From Cryobacterium sp. Y29 (GTDB lineage Bacteria > Actinomycetota > Actinomycetes > Actinomycetales > Microbacteriaceae), in NCBI RefSeq assembly GCF_002929825.1, contig NZ_PJJN01000036.1, positions 186,001 to 250,000 on the forward strand: a stretch of DNA of 64,000 nt. The letters run 5' to 3'. Position numbers and translations under genes: made by a program. The notes beneath the pieces are model-generated. The model worked only from the letters and a program-made list of their open reading frames with translations, was not told the DNA's origin and did no database searches. This document shows positions 16,451 to 25,069 of this stretch, piece by piece. The first letter of the stretch is position 1. Each line of letters opens with the position of its first letter.

Positions 16451-17211
16451 TGCAACTCGACAGTACCTTCACCGTCATCGCCCCCGTCGACACGGTGTGG
16501 AACACCCTGATGGACTTCGAACGCGTCGCCGGCTGTGTGCCGGGCGCGCAGATTCTGAACAAGCTCTCCGACGACAATTACCAGGTCGGCATGAAGGTCA
16601 AGCTCGGCCCGGTGACCATGCAGTACCGCGGCCAGATGAACGTCGACGAACGCGACGCCGAGGGCCTCCGCGCTGTCTTCTCCGGCAAGGCGCAGGAGAC
16701 CCGCGGTCAGGGTACCGCCCAGGCCACGGTCACGCTCGTACTGGTCGAAACCGACGGCGTCACCCGGGGCACGGTCAGCGCCGATCTGTCGCTGTCGGGT
16801 AAGGCGGCTGCCATGGGCAAGGGCGTCATCAGCAGCGTCACCGAGCAGATGATGACCCTGTTCGCCGGCAACCTGCAAGATTTGATCACAGATGGTGGCC
16901 CCGATGCTGTGTCTGGCCTTGGCGAGAACGTCGACGATCCGGCTGCCGACAGGCTCCCCAACGTTGCAGCGGATGCCCCCGAGCGGGCGACCCCGTCGGC
17001 GAGCCCGGTCCCGCCGCGCGTCGCGCCCTCCGGCGAGCTTCAGGCCGCGCCGCACCGGTCTGTACCTACCGCCGCGCCGAGCCTCGACGCGATGAGCCTG
17101 GTCAGGGGCGTCATCACCGACCAGCTCAGTGACCCGATGAAACTCGTGGGCCTGCTGGCCACGGTAGCGTTTATCGCATACCGAATTGGTCGGCGCGCGT
17201 CCGGCCACTGA
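16450..17211 (+). CDS. coxG: CoxG family protein (SRPBCC fold, C-terminal membrane anchor)
   Basis: Residues 1-145 of this 253-residue protein are the CoxG/SRPBCC ligand-binding fold (FTVIAPVDTVWNTLMDFERVAGCVPG, then LGPVTMQYRG). A Pro/Ala-rich linker (about 150-205) follows, and then a hydrophobic helix near the end (MKLVGLLATVAFIAYRIG). CoxG is thought to recruit CO dehydrogenase to the cytoplasmic membrane and deliver quinone or electrons; the C-terminal anchor seen here fits that role. It is translationally coupled to coxE. Confidence 0.88.
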   Translation: MQLDSTFTVIAPVDTVWNTLMDFERVAGCVPGAQILNKLSDDNYQVGMKVKLGPVTMQYRGQMNVDERDAEGLRAVFSGKAQETRGQGTAQATVTLVLVETDGVTRGTVSADLSLSGKAAAMGKGVISSVTEQMMTLFAGNLQDLITDGGPDAVSGLGENVDDPAADRLPNVAADAPERATPSASPVPPRVAPSGELQAAPHRSVPTAAPSLDAMSLVRGVITDQLSDPMKLVGLLATVAFIAYRIGRRASGH

Positions 17212-17235
17212 CTCACCGACCGAAGGGATACCGAC

Positions 17236-18420
17236 ATGCGCGAGGTTTTGGATACCCTCCTCACCGGCTGGCAGAGCGGTGCCACCGCGGGCCTCGCCAC
17301 GGTCGTGCGAACCTTCCAGTCCGCGCCGCGCCCGCCCGGCGCCTCGATGCTGGTCAGCGCCGACGGTACCGTGGCCGGATCGGTCTCGGGCGGCTGCGTC
17401 GAGGGAGCCGTCTATGAACTGGCCACCCAGGTGGCCAAGGACGGCGTGCCGGTGCTCGTGCGCTACGGCATCAGCGACGACGACGCCTTCGCCGTGGGGC
17501 TCACGTGCGGAGGCATCCTCGACGTCTTCATCGAACCCGTCTCCCGCGCCACCTTTGCCTTGCTCGATGGCGTGCACGACGACATGGCTGCCGGGCGCCC
17601 GGTAGGCGTGGCCACCGTGATCGAACATCCGGATGCCGGCTGGATCGGCCGCCACCTCGTGGTGCGGCCGCACGGATTTGCAGGAGACCTGGGCTCTGAC
17701 CGCGCCAACCACGCCATCGGTGACGACACCCAGGGTCTGCTCGCCGCCGGTCGCAACACCACCCTGACCTACGGTCCAGACGGCGAAAGGCGGGGCGAGG
17801 GCCTGCGGGTGTTCTTCGCAAGCTACGCACCCCGGCCGCGCTTGCTGGTCTTCGGGGCGATCGACTTCGCCACCGCCCTGGCCCGGCTCGGCACTTTTCT
17901 CGGCTACCGGGTCACGGTCTGCGATGCTCGCGGCGTGTTCGCGACGGCCGCCCGGTTTCCCGGCGTCGACGAGGTCGTGGTGAGCTGGCCCGACCGCTAC
18001 CTGCGCGAACAGATCGCCGGTGGATTCATCGATCCCCGCACGGTGATCTGCGTACTGACCCACGACCCCAAATTCGACGTTCCCTTGCTCGAAGCGGCCC
18101 TGCACGGCCCACCGGTGGCCTACATCGGCGCGATGGGGTCGCGGCGTACCCATGCTGACCGCCTGGAGCGCCTGCGCGCGGTGGGGGTGACCGATGCCGA
18201 GCTGGCCCGGCTGCGCAGCCCGATCGGCCTCGACCTCGGCTCGCGCACCCCCGAGGAGACCGCGGTCTCGATCGCCGCCGAGATCATCTCGCTGCAGTGG
18301 GGCGGCAGCGGAAAGCCGCTGCATACCCTCATCGATTCCATCCACCACGACGACCTCGTCGACCCCGACCCGCCGGCCGATCAATCAGCCCCCGGCGGCC
18401 AGAAGTTGATCGAGGCATGA
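17236..18420 (+). CDS. coxF: XdhC/CoxF-family molybdenum-cofactor maturation protein
   Basis: The 394-residue protein has the N-terminal XdhC_CoxI domain (SVSGGCVEGAVYELA near residue 55, GLTCGGILDVFIEP near 95). Its C-terminal Rossmann domain spans about 205-380 (RPRLLVFGAIDFATALARLG; YIGAMGSRRTHADRL; GLDLGSRTPEETAVSIAAEI). This is the usual full-length two-domain form, unlike the shorter YHS fusion earlier in the operon. It should bind molybdopterin cytosine dinucleotide cofactor and insert it into CoxL. The stop overlaps the next start by ATGA. Confidence 0.87.
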   Translation: MREVLDTLLTGWQSGATAGLATVVRTFQSAPRPPGASMLVSADGTVAGSVSGGCVEGAVYELATQVAKDGVPVLVRYGISDDDAFAVGLTCGGILDVFIEPVSRATFALLDGVHDDMAAGRPVGVATVIEHPDAGWIGRHLVVRPHGFAGDLGSDRANHAIGDDTQGLLAAGRNTTLTYGPDGERRGEGLRVFFASYAPRPRLLVFGAIDFATALARLGTFLGYRVTVCDARGVFATAARFPGVDEVVVSWPDRYLREQIAGGFIDPRTVICVLTHDPKFDVPLLEAALHGPPVAYIGAMGSRRTHADRLERLRAVGVTDAELARLRSPIGLDLGSRTPEETAVSIAAEIISLQWGGSGKPLHTLIDSIHHDDLVDPDPPADQSAPGGQKLIEA

Positions 18421-19148
18421 GCCTGCTCGACCCCGTCACCTCCGTGCTTTTCGTGCACGCGCACCCCGACGACGAGACCATCAGCACGGGCGGTCTCATC
18501 GCCCATCTCGCGAGCCGCAACGTCCGAGTCAGCCTGGTCACTGCAACGCGCGGTGAGCGCGGAGAGGTCGTCGCTGGACCGCTCTCAGTGCTCGCCGGAA
18601 CCCCCGCCCTGGCTAAGGAGCGCGAGCGGGAACTCGAGCGCGCCGCCCGCGCCCTCGGCGTCGACGAGGGCTTCTGGCTCGGTGAAATACCGGCCCGCGC
18701 GCCCGGGCTGCCCGCGCGCCGCTACCGAGACTCCGGCATGGAGTGGATCCGCCCCGGCCTGGCCGGTCCAGCCGCAGATTCCGAAGCGGATGCGCTCGCT
18801 CGTGCGCCGCTCGCCGAGGTCATCAACGACCTCGTGGCCGTGCTGCGATACGTGCGACCGAGCCTCGTCATCAGCTACGACTCGACCGGCGGCTACGGTC
18901 ATCCCGATCACGTGCGCGTCCACGACGCCGCCCTCGCCGCCAGCCGCAGCCTCACGATCCGCTACGCCGAGATTCTCGATACTCCCGCAGCGGATGCTGA
19001 ATGGTTCGACCTCGATGCCGAGCGCGACACTGTCGTGGCGGCCCTGCGCTGTCATGCCAGCCAGCTCACTGTTCACGGAGACGACATCGTGCACTCCGGC
19101 GGCCAGCGCGACGCTATCCGCACCGCGATCGGTCTGCGCCTGCGCTGA
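18417..19148 (+). CDS. PIG-L/LmbE-family deacetylase
   Basis: The 243-residue protein carries the zinc-hydrolase motif HAHPDDE at residues 14-20, with the third metal ligand in YGHPDHVRVH. TRGERGEV near residue 45 is also typical. The family includes MshB and Mca of mycothiol metabolism, and sugar deacetylases. At 243 residues it is shorter than MshB. It overlaps the coxF-like gene by 4 bases, so it is the last gene of the cox operon. Whether it serves CO dehydrogenase, mycothiol, or only shares the transcript cannot be told. Confidence 0.83.
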   Translation: MSLLDPVTSVLFVHAHPDDETISTGGLIAHLASRNVRVSLVTATRGERGEVVAGPLSVLAGTPALAKERERELERAARALGVDEGFWLGEIPARAPGLPARRYRDSGMEWIRPGLAGPAADSEADALARAPLAEVINDLVAVLRYVRPSLVISYDSTGGYGHPDHVRVHDAALAASRSLTIRYAEILDTPAADAEWFDLDAERDTVVAALRCHASQLTVHGDDIVHSGGQRDAIRTAIGLRLR

Positions 19149-19166
19149 CAGCCGCATCCGGTTAAA

Positions 19167-19200
19167 CACAACTGGCCGCCCGGTGGGGCGGCCAGTTGTG
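19167..19200. terminator. Bidirectional hairpin between the cox operon and ssrA
   Basis: A perfect 15-bp stem (19167-19181 with 19186-19200) and a GGTG tetraloop lie 18 bases after the last cox-operon stop and 33 bases from the tmRNA 3' end. It can terminate both convergent transcripts. The flanking T-runs are poor, but the stem is very stable. Confidence 0.75.
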
Positions 19201-19232
19201 AGAAGAAACTCAACAACGTGTGACAGATCCGA

Positions 19233-19607
19233 TGGTGGAGATGCGGGGAATTGAACCCCGGTCCACTGCTGTGGTCATATGCCTTCTACGGGTGTATCCA
19301 GTGAAGTCGCTTTCTCGGCCCCGGAATTTGCCACTGGCATCTACTCCGACAGGCCCAGCCTTCGTTTAAGTCCCTCTACGCCCCGTGGCTCAATGTAGAA
19401 GCAAGCTCTCTAACTGGCGTCAGGATCCGGGTAGAGAGCATTCCCGGTCTGGCGGACTTCGTTAGTGCTTTCGCTTAGGCAGCGAGAGCGAAGTCAGTGC
19501 GGTTTGATTTGGCACTTATTGTTTTGCAGAGATCGTTTACGAGATAACCCTGCATCCTCGACCCGCTTCTCACAATTGCGCAAACAGTGTCGAAACCGAT
19601 CATCCCC
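19233..19607 (-). ncRNA. ssrA: Transfer-messenger RNA (tmRNA)
   Basis: The 375-nt gene reads from 19607. Its 5' acceptor strand GGGGATG pairs with the 3' strand CATCTCC, followed by ACCA at the 3' end (19233). GGTTTCGACACTG after the acceptor and TTCAATTCCCC in the T-arm are diagnostic. The proteolysis-tag frame lies at 19475-19513 and reads AKSNRTDFALAA then TAA. The tag start is inferred from family alignment. Together with SmpB, encoded 7.6 kb away, it rescues stalled ribosomes. An open frame runs through this locus, but it is the RNA gene. Confidence 0.97.
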
Positions 19608-19684
19608 ATACGCATCGCGCCCGGTGTCTTAATCAACACCGTGGCCGGCGATGGGTTCGTGTCACACGCTATTGAATTACCAAA

Positions 19685-19702
19685 CTGCACCTTGCGGTGC
19701 AG
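19685..19702 (-). terminator. Possible terminator of the tartrate operon
   Basis: A perfect 7-bp stem, CTGCACC/GGTGCAG, has a 4-nt loop. It lies 26 bases past the tarD stop and is followed on the minus strand by TTTGGTAATTC. The T-run is short, so termination may be leaky, with read-through into ssrA. Confidence 0.4.
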
Positions 19703-19727
19703 CCTTCCATCATACAACAGAAGTAAC

Positions 19728-20918
19728 TTAGCTGCAGGTCGCCAGCGACGGCTCCCCGATTGCACGCATCACGGCAAAGAGATCGGCCTTGCCCTCGAAA
19801 CCGATTCCAGGATATTCGGGCATTGTAATGAAACCGTCGCGCACCTCGACACCATCGGGAAACCCCCCGAAGGGCTGGAACAGGTCAGGATAGGACTCGT
19901 TTCCGCCCAATCCCAGCCCCGCTGCGATGCTCAGCGACATCTGGTGCCCACCGTGCGGAATGCAGCGCGAGCGCGACCATCCGTTCTCCTCGAGCATGTC
20001 GAGGGTGCGCAGATACTCGACGAGACCATAGCTGAGCGCGCAGTCGAACTGCAGCCAGTCCGTCTCGCGCCGCAGGCCCCCGTAGCGAATCAGATTGCGG
20101 GCATCCTGCATCGAAAACAGGTTTTCGCCGGTGGCGATGGACTTGTCGTACACGGCGGCAACGGCGGCCTGCGCCTCGAAGTCAAGCGGGTCCACCGGTT
20201 CCTCGTACCAGAACAGGTCATAGGCCGAGAGTGCGTGCGCGTACTCCAGCGCTGTGGCCTGGTCGAAGCGTCCGTTGGCGTCGACCGCGAGCCGCTGGTG
20301 TGGCTCCAGCATGTCCAGAACCGCTTCGATGCGGTGCAGGTCGTCGGCAAGCGGCACCCCACCGATCTTGGCTTTCACCACGCTGTACCCGCGGTCGAAG
20401 TAGCTGCGCATCTCATCGGTGAGCCCCTGCACACCCTTCCCGGGGTGGTAGTAGCCGCCAGCGGCGTATACAAACACCTTTGGGTTGGCCGCGTCGCCCC
20501 CGCCAAAGCGCTCCGCCAGCAGCCGGAACAGCGGCTTCTGCTCGATCTTAGCCACGGCGTCCCAGACCGCCATGTCCACGGTACCCACGGCCACGGAGCG
20601 TTCCCCGTGCCCGCCCGGTTTTTCATTGGTCATCATGGCATCCCACACCCGCCCAGGATCGATATTGTCACGCTCCGGATCGAGCAGAGACTCCGGATCA
20701 GCCTCGAGAACGCGCGGGATGATCCTCTCTCGAATAATCGCGCCCTGAGCGTAGCGGCCATTGGAGTTGAAACCGTAGCCGACCACCGGGCGACCGTCCC
20801 GCACCACGTCGGTGACCACGGCGACCACGCTCAGGGTCATCTTGCTGAAGTCGATGAAAGCGTTGCGAATCGGCGAACTGATCGGCATAGTCTCCTCGCG
20901 CACGTCAACGATTCTCAT
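19728..20918 (-). CDS. tarD: D(-)-tartrate dehydratase, enolase superfamily
   Basis: The 396-residue protein belongs to the mandelate racemase group. It shows the catalytic KAK motif (VVKAKIGG near residue 185), metal ligands in AVDANGRF, WYEEPVDP and TGENLFS, and the late histidine in IPHGGHQMS. The whole sequence closely resembles, by recall, the characterised rhizobial D-tartrate dehydratase, including NEKPGGHGERSVAVGT and GYGFNSNGRY. It converts D-tartrate to oxaloacetate. It is the last gene of the tartrate cluster and overlaps the upstream dehydrogenase gene by ATGA. Confidence 0.9.
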   Translation of the reverse strand: MRIVDVREETMPISSPIRNAFIDFSKMTLSVVAVVTDVVRDGRPVVGYGFNSNGRYAQGAIIRERIIPRVLEADPESLLDPERDNIDPGRVWDAMMTNEKPGGHGERSVAVGTVDMAVWDAVAKIEQKPLFRLLAERFGGGDAANPKVFVYAAGGYYHPGKGVQGLTDEMRSYFDRGYSVVKAKIGGVPLADDLHRIEAVLDMLEPHQRLAVDANGRFDQATALEYAHALSAYDLFWYEEPVDPLDFEAQAAVAAVYDKSIATGENLFSMQDARNLIRYGGLRRETDWLQFDCALSYGLVEYLRTLDMLEENGWSRSRCIPHGGHQMSLSIAAGLGLGGNESYPDLFQPFGGFPDGVEVRDGFITMPEYPGIGFEGKADLFAVMRAIGEPSLATCS

Positions 20919-22006
20919 CGCAGCACCGCCTCGGCAGTCACGGCGACGAAGGCGTCGGCGAGGGCGTCGGAAACCTCCTCGGTGGTGGCGCGTCCGCCGA
21001 GATCGGGGGTGCGCACATCCGTTTCGACCAACACGTGGCCCATGGTGTCAACGAGGGCGGCCCCGGCCTCGGGGTGGCCGAGGTGGTCGAGCATCATCGA
21101 CGCAGCCCAGACCTGGCCGAGCGGGTTCGCCGTGCCCTGGCCGGCAATGTCGGGAGCCGACCCGTGCACGGGCTCGAACATCGAGGGGAATTCCCCCTCG
21201 GGATTGAGGTTGGCCGAGGGCGCGATGCCGATGCTGCCGATAATGGCCGCGCCGAGATCGGTGAGGATATCGCCGAACAGGTTCGACGCCACGACCACAT
21301 CGAAGCGGCCCGGGTCGAGCACGAACAGGGCCGCAAGCGCGTCGATGTGGTATTCCGAAATATCAAGCAGCGGATGCTCCTGCCCCAGTTCGCGAAGAAT
21401 TTCGTCCCAGAACGGCATCGTGTGAATGATTCCGTTCGACTTGGTCGCCGACGCGAGCTTGCCCGCGCGGGACTGGGCCAGATCAATGGCGTAACGCATG
21501 GCCCGGGTCACCCCGAAGCGGGTGAAAATCGATTCCTGAATGGCCATCTCCTGCGGCAGCCCGCGGTACAGACGGCCGCCGCTCTCGGAATACTCGCCCT
21601 CGTTGTTCTCGCGGACGACAAGAAAATCGATGCCGCCGGCGGGTACGGTGCGCAGCGGGCTTTCAATTCCGGGCAAGAGTTTCACTGGGCGCAGGTTGAT
21701 GTACTGCTGGAACGCGCGCCGGATCGGAATCAGCAGCCCCCACAGCGAGACATGGTCGGGAACCCCGGGGAAGCCCACCGCGCCGAGCAGAATCTGATCG
21801 CACTCGGCGAGCTGCTCGAGACCGGTGGCGGGCATCATCGCCCCGGTCCGGGAATAGTACTCACAACTCCAGTCGAACTGTTGCCATTCGAAGGCGAAGC
21901 CGAACCGGGTTCCGGCCAGCTCGAGCAGCCGTTGCGCGGGCGGCATCACCTCGGTGCCGATGCCGTCGCCGGGAATCACGGCAATACGGTGGGTGGGAAT
22001 GGTCAT
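20915..22006 (-). CDS. Tartrate dehydrogenase/decarboxylase-type enzyme (isopropylmalate DH family), copy 1
   Basis: The 363-residue beta-decarboxylating dehydrogenase has an N-terminal RIAVIPGDGIGTEV, the substrate loop FRENNEGEY-type segment VVRENNEGEYSE, the active-site Lys in SATKSNGI, and the NAD site FEPVHGSAPDIAGQGTANP. Tartrate dehydrogenases of this family oxidise or decarboxylate tartrate and related 2-hydroxyacids with NAD+ and a divalent metal. ATG 22006 follows GGAGG with good spacing; an in-frame upstream ATG at 22084 lies inside tctB. The context supports tartrate or a related acid as substrate. Confidence 0.83.
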   Translation of the reverse strand: MTIPTHRIAVIPGDGIGTEVMPPAQRLLELAGTRFGFAFEWQQFDWSCEYYSRTGAMMPATGLEQLAECDQILLGAVGFPGVPDHVSLWGLLIPIRRAFQQYINLRPVKLLPGIESPLRTVPAGGIDFLVVRENNEGEYSESGGRLYRGLPQEMAIQESIFTRFGVTRAMRYAIDLAQSRAGKLASATKSNGIIHTMPFWDEILRELGQEHPLLDISEYHIDALAALFVLDPGRFDVVVASNLFGDILTDLGAAIIGSIGIAPSANLNPEGEFPSMFEPVHGSAPDIAGQGTANPLGQVWAASMMLDHLGHPEAGAALVDTMGHVLVETDVRTPDLGGRATTEEVSDALADAFVAVTAEAVLR

Positions 22007-22022
22007 GGAAGATACCTCCGGG

Positions 22023-22460
22023 TCAGATAAAAAGTTCGGGAAGATTGACAAACAGAACGCGGGTAAAGGCGAGGTAGAAGCCACCGACTACGACGAATGC
22101 CACGGTGAGGTCGAGCGCCACGTTCTTGAGGGTGGGTCGTTCGGTGCGCATGAGCAGGGCCATCAGGGTGAAGAACACGATTCCGCCCACGACGTAACCC
22201 AGCAGCGGCAGTGACGCCACCCAGGCTGCAAGGAGCAGGAATGCCCGGGCGAGGCCGCCCCACCCCAGCCGTTCGCCGGCGTCCCATCCGGTTTCGGTGC
22301 GCCAGAACACGCCGCGCGCCACGAGGAACAGGCTCAGCACGGCGAGCGTGATCATCACGGCATCCGGAAAAAGACCGCCGTTGTCACTGCTGTAGTCGCG
22401 TTGCACCCAGAAGACCAGGCACAGGCCGAGCATGGCCAAACCGCCCACGATGTTGCCCAT
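22023..22460 (-). CDS. tctB: Tripartite tricarboxylate transporter small membrane subunit, TctB family
   Basis: The 145-residue protein with four predicted spans is typical of TctB. FPDAVMITLAVLSLFLVARG contains the family's helix 2 pattern. It forms the membrane part of the transporter with TctA. The start at 22460 is one base past the tctA stop. An alternative start 38 codons upstream lies wholly within tctA and lacks a membrane segment. Confidence 0.82.
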   Translation of the reverse strand: MGNIVGGLAMLGLCLVFWVQRDYSSDNGGLFPDAVMITLAVLSLFLVARGVFWRTETGWDAGERLGWGGLARAFLLLAAWVASLPLLGYVVGGIVFFTLMALLMRTERPTLKNVALDLTVAFVVVGGFYLAFTRVLFVNLPELFI

Positions 22461-22461
22461 A

Positions 22462-24021
22462 TCAGTTCTTCCCCCCGCGTTCGGACTGCCCAACGGGAAC
22501 GGCCGGCACGGCTTGTGCTCGGCGGGCTTCAGCCCGCCGCTTCTGCACAAACGGCCAGACCGCTGAGACAACACACATCACGATGAGCACGATGCTGATC
22601 GGTCGGGTGAAGAAGGTGAGCCAGGGCAGGTCTTCCCCAGAGGAGGTAAGAATCCCCTGAACCAACCCGGTTTCGGCAATGGTCCCGAGCACCAGGCCGA
22701 GCACGATAGGTGCGCCGCCGATACCGACCCGATTGAGCAGGTAGGCCACCACGCCAAGCGCAAGCATAATGAAGACGTCGAAGACCGAGTTGCGGATCGC
22801 GTACGCGCCCACGATGGCCAGCACGGTGATGGACGGGGCGAGGTATCGCACCGGCAGTGCCATGATGCCGCGTTGCAGGCCGCGCCCGGCGATCAGCCCC
22901 ACCGGCACCATCATCACGGCCGCGACGGCCAAAGCGATGATGAAGGTGTAGACGAGCGGCCCGGAGGTTTCGAACAGCTGCGCGCCCGGGCGCAGCCCGT
23001 GCAGCAGGAGCACGCCGAGGATGATGGCGTCGGGCGGGGTGCCCGGAACACCGAGGGTGAGGGTAGGAATAAACCCACCGCCCACAGTGGCGTTGTTGGC
23101 CGTTTCCGAGGCGATCACCCCGTCGATCTCGCCGGTTCCGAAGGTTTCCGGATGCTTCGACGCCCGTTTGGCCTCATTGTAGGCGACCAGGTTGGCGATG
23201 CTCCCGCCCGCTCCCGGTAGAATTCCGACCGCCGCGCCGATCAGGGACGACCGCAGCAGGTTGCCCCAACGGCTCAGCACGTCTTTCACCATGCCCCACA
23301 CGGTGTCCTTCTTCTGCTGGTCGTCGTCGGCGATGGTCGCGTCGCGGGTGCGGCGCGCCACCAGACTGATGATCTCCGGGATCGTGAACAGCCCGATGAG
23401 CGCGGGCACCAGAGGAATACCGCCCTGCAGAGTGGACTCTCCGAAGATGAACCGCACGTCGCCGCCGACCGGGGCAATGCCCACGGTCGCCAGCAGCAGG
23501 CCGAACAGGCCGCCGATAAGCCCTTTGAGCAGCGACCCCGTGGCGAGACTGGCGATGATGGTGAGCCCAAAGATGGCCACCCAGAAGTATTCCTGGGGGC
23601 CGAATCGGAGCGAGAACTGCGCGAGCGGCGGCGCCAGAAAGATGAGCGCGATCACGCCGATGATGCCGCCGACGAAGGACCCCATGGTGGCGCCGACGAT
23701 GGCATACTCGCTGCGGCCCTTCTTCGTGAGCGGATACCCGTCGAAGGCCGAAGCAATCGACGAGGGCGTACCCGGCGCGTTGACCAGAATGGCGGTGAAG
23801 GAGCCGCCGTAGATCGCCCCCATGTAGAAGGCACCGAGGAGAACGAGTCCCGAGGTGGGTTCCATGGCGAAGGTGAAGGGAACGAGAAGGGCCACGCCCA
23901 TGGTGGCGCTGAGCCCCGGCATGGCCCCGATGGTCATACCGCTCAACGTGCCCACGAGCACGAGGAGCAGCATGGCCGGAGTCAGGTTGGCCAGAAGCCC
24001 CTGCCCGAGGAGATCGAACAT
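22462..24021 (-). CDS. tctA: Tripartite tricarboxylate transporter large membrane subunit, TctA family
   Basis: The 519-residue protein has about 12 spans. Family signatures are visible: GTLSGMTIGAMPGLSATMGVALL, GAFYMGAIYGGSFTAILVNAPGTPSSIASAFDGYP, and GAAVGILPGAGGSIANLVAYNEAKR. It is the permease of a substrate-binding-protein-dependent secondary transporter for carboxylates. It starts on the last base of the tctC stop (TGATG), so the two are coupled. Confidence 0.93.
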   Translation of the reverse strand: MFDLLGQGLLANLTPAMLLLVLVGTLSGMTIGAMPGLSATMGVALLVPFTFAMEPTSGLVLLGAFYMGAIYGGSFTAILVNAPGTPSSIASAFDGYPLTKKGRSEYAIVGATMGSFVGGIIGVIALIFLAPPLAQFSLRFGPQEYFWVAIFGLTIIASLATGSLLKGLIGGLFGLLLATVGIAPVGGDVRFIFGESTLQGGIPLVPALIGLFTIPEIISLVARRTRDATIADDDQQKKDTVWGMVKDVLSRWGNLLRSSLIGAAVGILPGAGGSIANLVAYNEAKRASKHPETFGTGEIDGVIASETANNATVGGGFIPTLTLGVPGTPPDAIILGVLLLHGLRPGAQLFETSGPLVYTFIIALAVAAVMMVPVGLIAGRGLQRGIMALPVRYLAPSITVLAIVGAYAIRNSVFDVFIMLALGVVAYLLNRVGIGGAPIVLGLVLGTIAETGLVQGILTSSGEDLPWLTFFTRPISIVLIVMCVVSAVWPFVQKRRAEARRAQAVPAVPVGQSERGGKN

Positions 24022-24998
24022 CAGTCAAGCATCCCGAGCCGGTCCAGGAGATCTTCATAGATGGAGGCGCGCTCGGCGGTGAGTTCGGCCGCCTCCTCGG
24101 GGCCGTAGTTCTCCAGCACGAATGCCTGCTCCTTGAACGCCGCAATCAGACCGGGGTCCTGGTTCACTTGCTCGAAGGCCGCCCGCAGGGTCTCGACAAC
24201 CTCGTCAGGGGTGTCTGTGGGCACGGAGATGCCACGGTAGGCGCCGTCGACGAGGTCGTAGCCTTGCTCTTTGAAGGTGGGAACGTCGGGCAGGGCATCC
24301 ATCCGTTCGTCGGTGGCCACGGCGATCGCCCGCACCTGGTCCCCCAGCTGGATCACCTGCGGCGAGTAGCTCATGAGCCCGTCGACGTGACCGCCGAGGA
24401 TGGCGGCGACAGCAGTTCCGGTGCCGGTGAAGGGCGTGTAGGTCACGTCGATATCGGCCAGGTCGCCCAGCAGCAGGGCACCGAGGTGGTTCGCGGTGAA
24501 GTCGCCGCTACCGCCGATCGACAAGCCGCCGGGCTTAGCCTTGGCTGCCGCGACGAAATCGTCGAGGTCCTGGATGTCGCTGTCGGCCGGGACCAGCAGG
24601 GCATTCGGGGTGCTCTGGAAGATGTAGACCTGTTTGATGTCCTCGGTTGCGTAGCCGGCGTCGCCACGCAACATCGGCTGGAGGATGATGTGCGGCAGGT
24701 TGCTACCCATGATGGTGTAACCGTTGGGAGCGGTGCGGGTGAGCTCGGACCAGCCAAGGGCCCCGCCACCGCCGGGCTTGTAGGAGACGCTCACGCTCTG
24801 ACCGAGTATGTCCGTGAGCAGTTCCTGCTGTAGCCGCGCCGTGATGTCCGACTCTCCGCCGGGATCGAAGGGCAGCACATAGTCGATGCGTTTCTCCGGA
24901 TAACCGGCGGGAGAGTCGCCTCCCGCGCTGCAGCCGGCAGCCAAAACGGCAACCCCCAGCATTCCGATAAGACTCAGTAGCGTACGACGGCTGTTCAT
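24021..24998 (-). CDS. tctC: Tripartite tricarboxylate transporter substrate-binding lipoprotein, TctC/Bug family
   Basis: The 325-residue secreted lipoprotein has signal peptide residues 1-22 and lipobox LAAGC, with Cys23 as the lipid-modified residue. Mature features of the Bug fold include the early FDPGGESDITAR loop and KPGGGGALGW, which bind carboxylate groups. It captures the ligand outside the cell for TctAB; the gene order makes tartrate the likely cargo. ATG 24998 follows GGAGG. A 71-base gap separates it from the upstream dehydrogenase gene. Confidence 0.9.
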   Translation of the reverse strand: MNSRRTLLSLIGMLGVAVLAAGCSAGGDSPAGYPEKRIDYVLPFDPGGESDITARLQQELLTDILGQSVSVSYKPGGGGALGWSELTRTAPNGYTIMGSNLPHIILQPMLRGDAGYATEDIKQVYIFQSTPNALLVPADSDIQDLDDFVAAAKAKPGGLSIGGSGDFTANHLGALLLGDLADIDVTYTPFTGTGTAVAAILGGHVDGLMSYSPQVIQLGDQVRAIAVATDERMDALPDVPTFKEQGYDLVDGAYRGISVPTDTPDEVVETLRAAFEQVNQDPGLIAAFKEQAFVLENYGPEEAAELTAERASIYEDLLDRLGMLD

Positions 24999-25069
24999 CT
25001 TGTACCTCCATTGGTACGGTTGCGAACTGTTATGGTGCTGGCTACTCTCCGGTCGGCCGGTCCAATCGT

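Noticed and set aside
19233-19607. Open frame through ssrA as a protein gene
   Set aside because: The conserved tmRNA ends, T-arm and tag frame explain it fully.
19587-21425. 612-residue plus-strand open frame
   Set aside because: It runs across the ssrA 5' end and antisense to tarD and the dehydrogenase gene, so it is a shadow.
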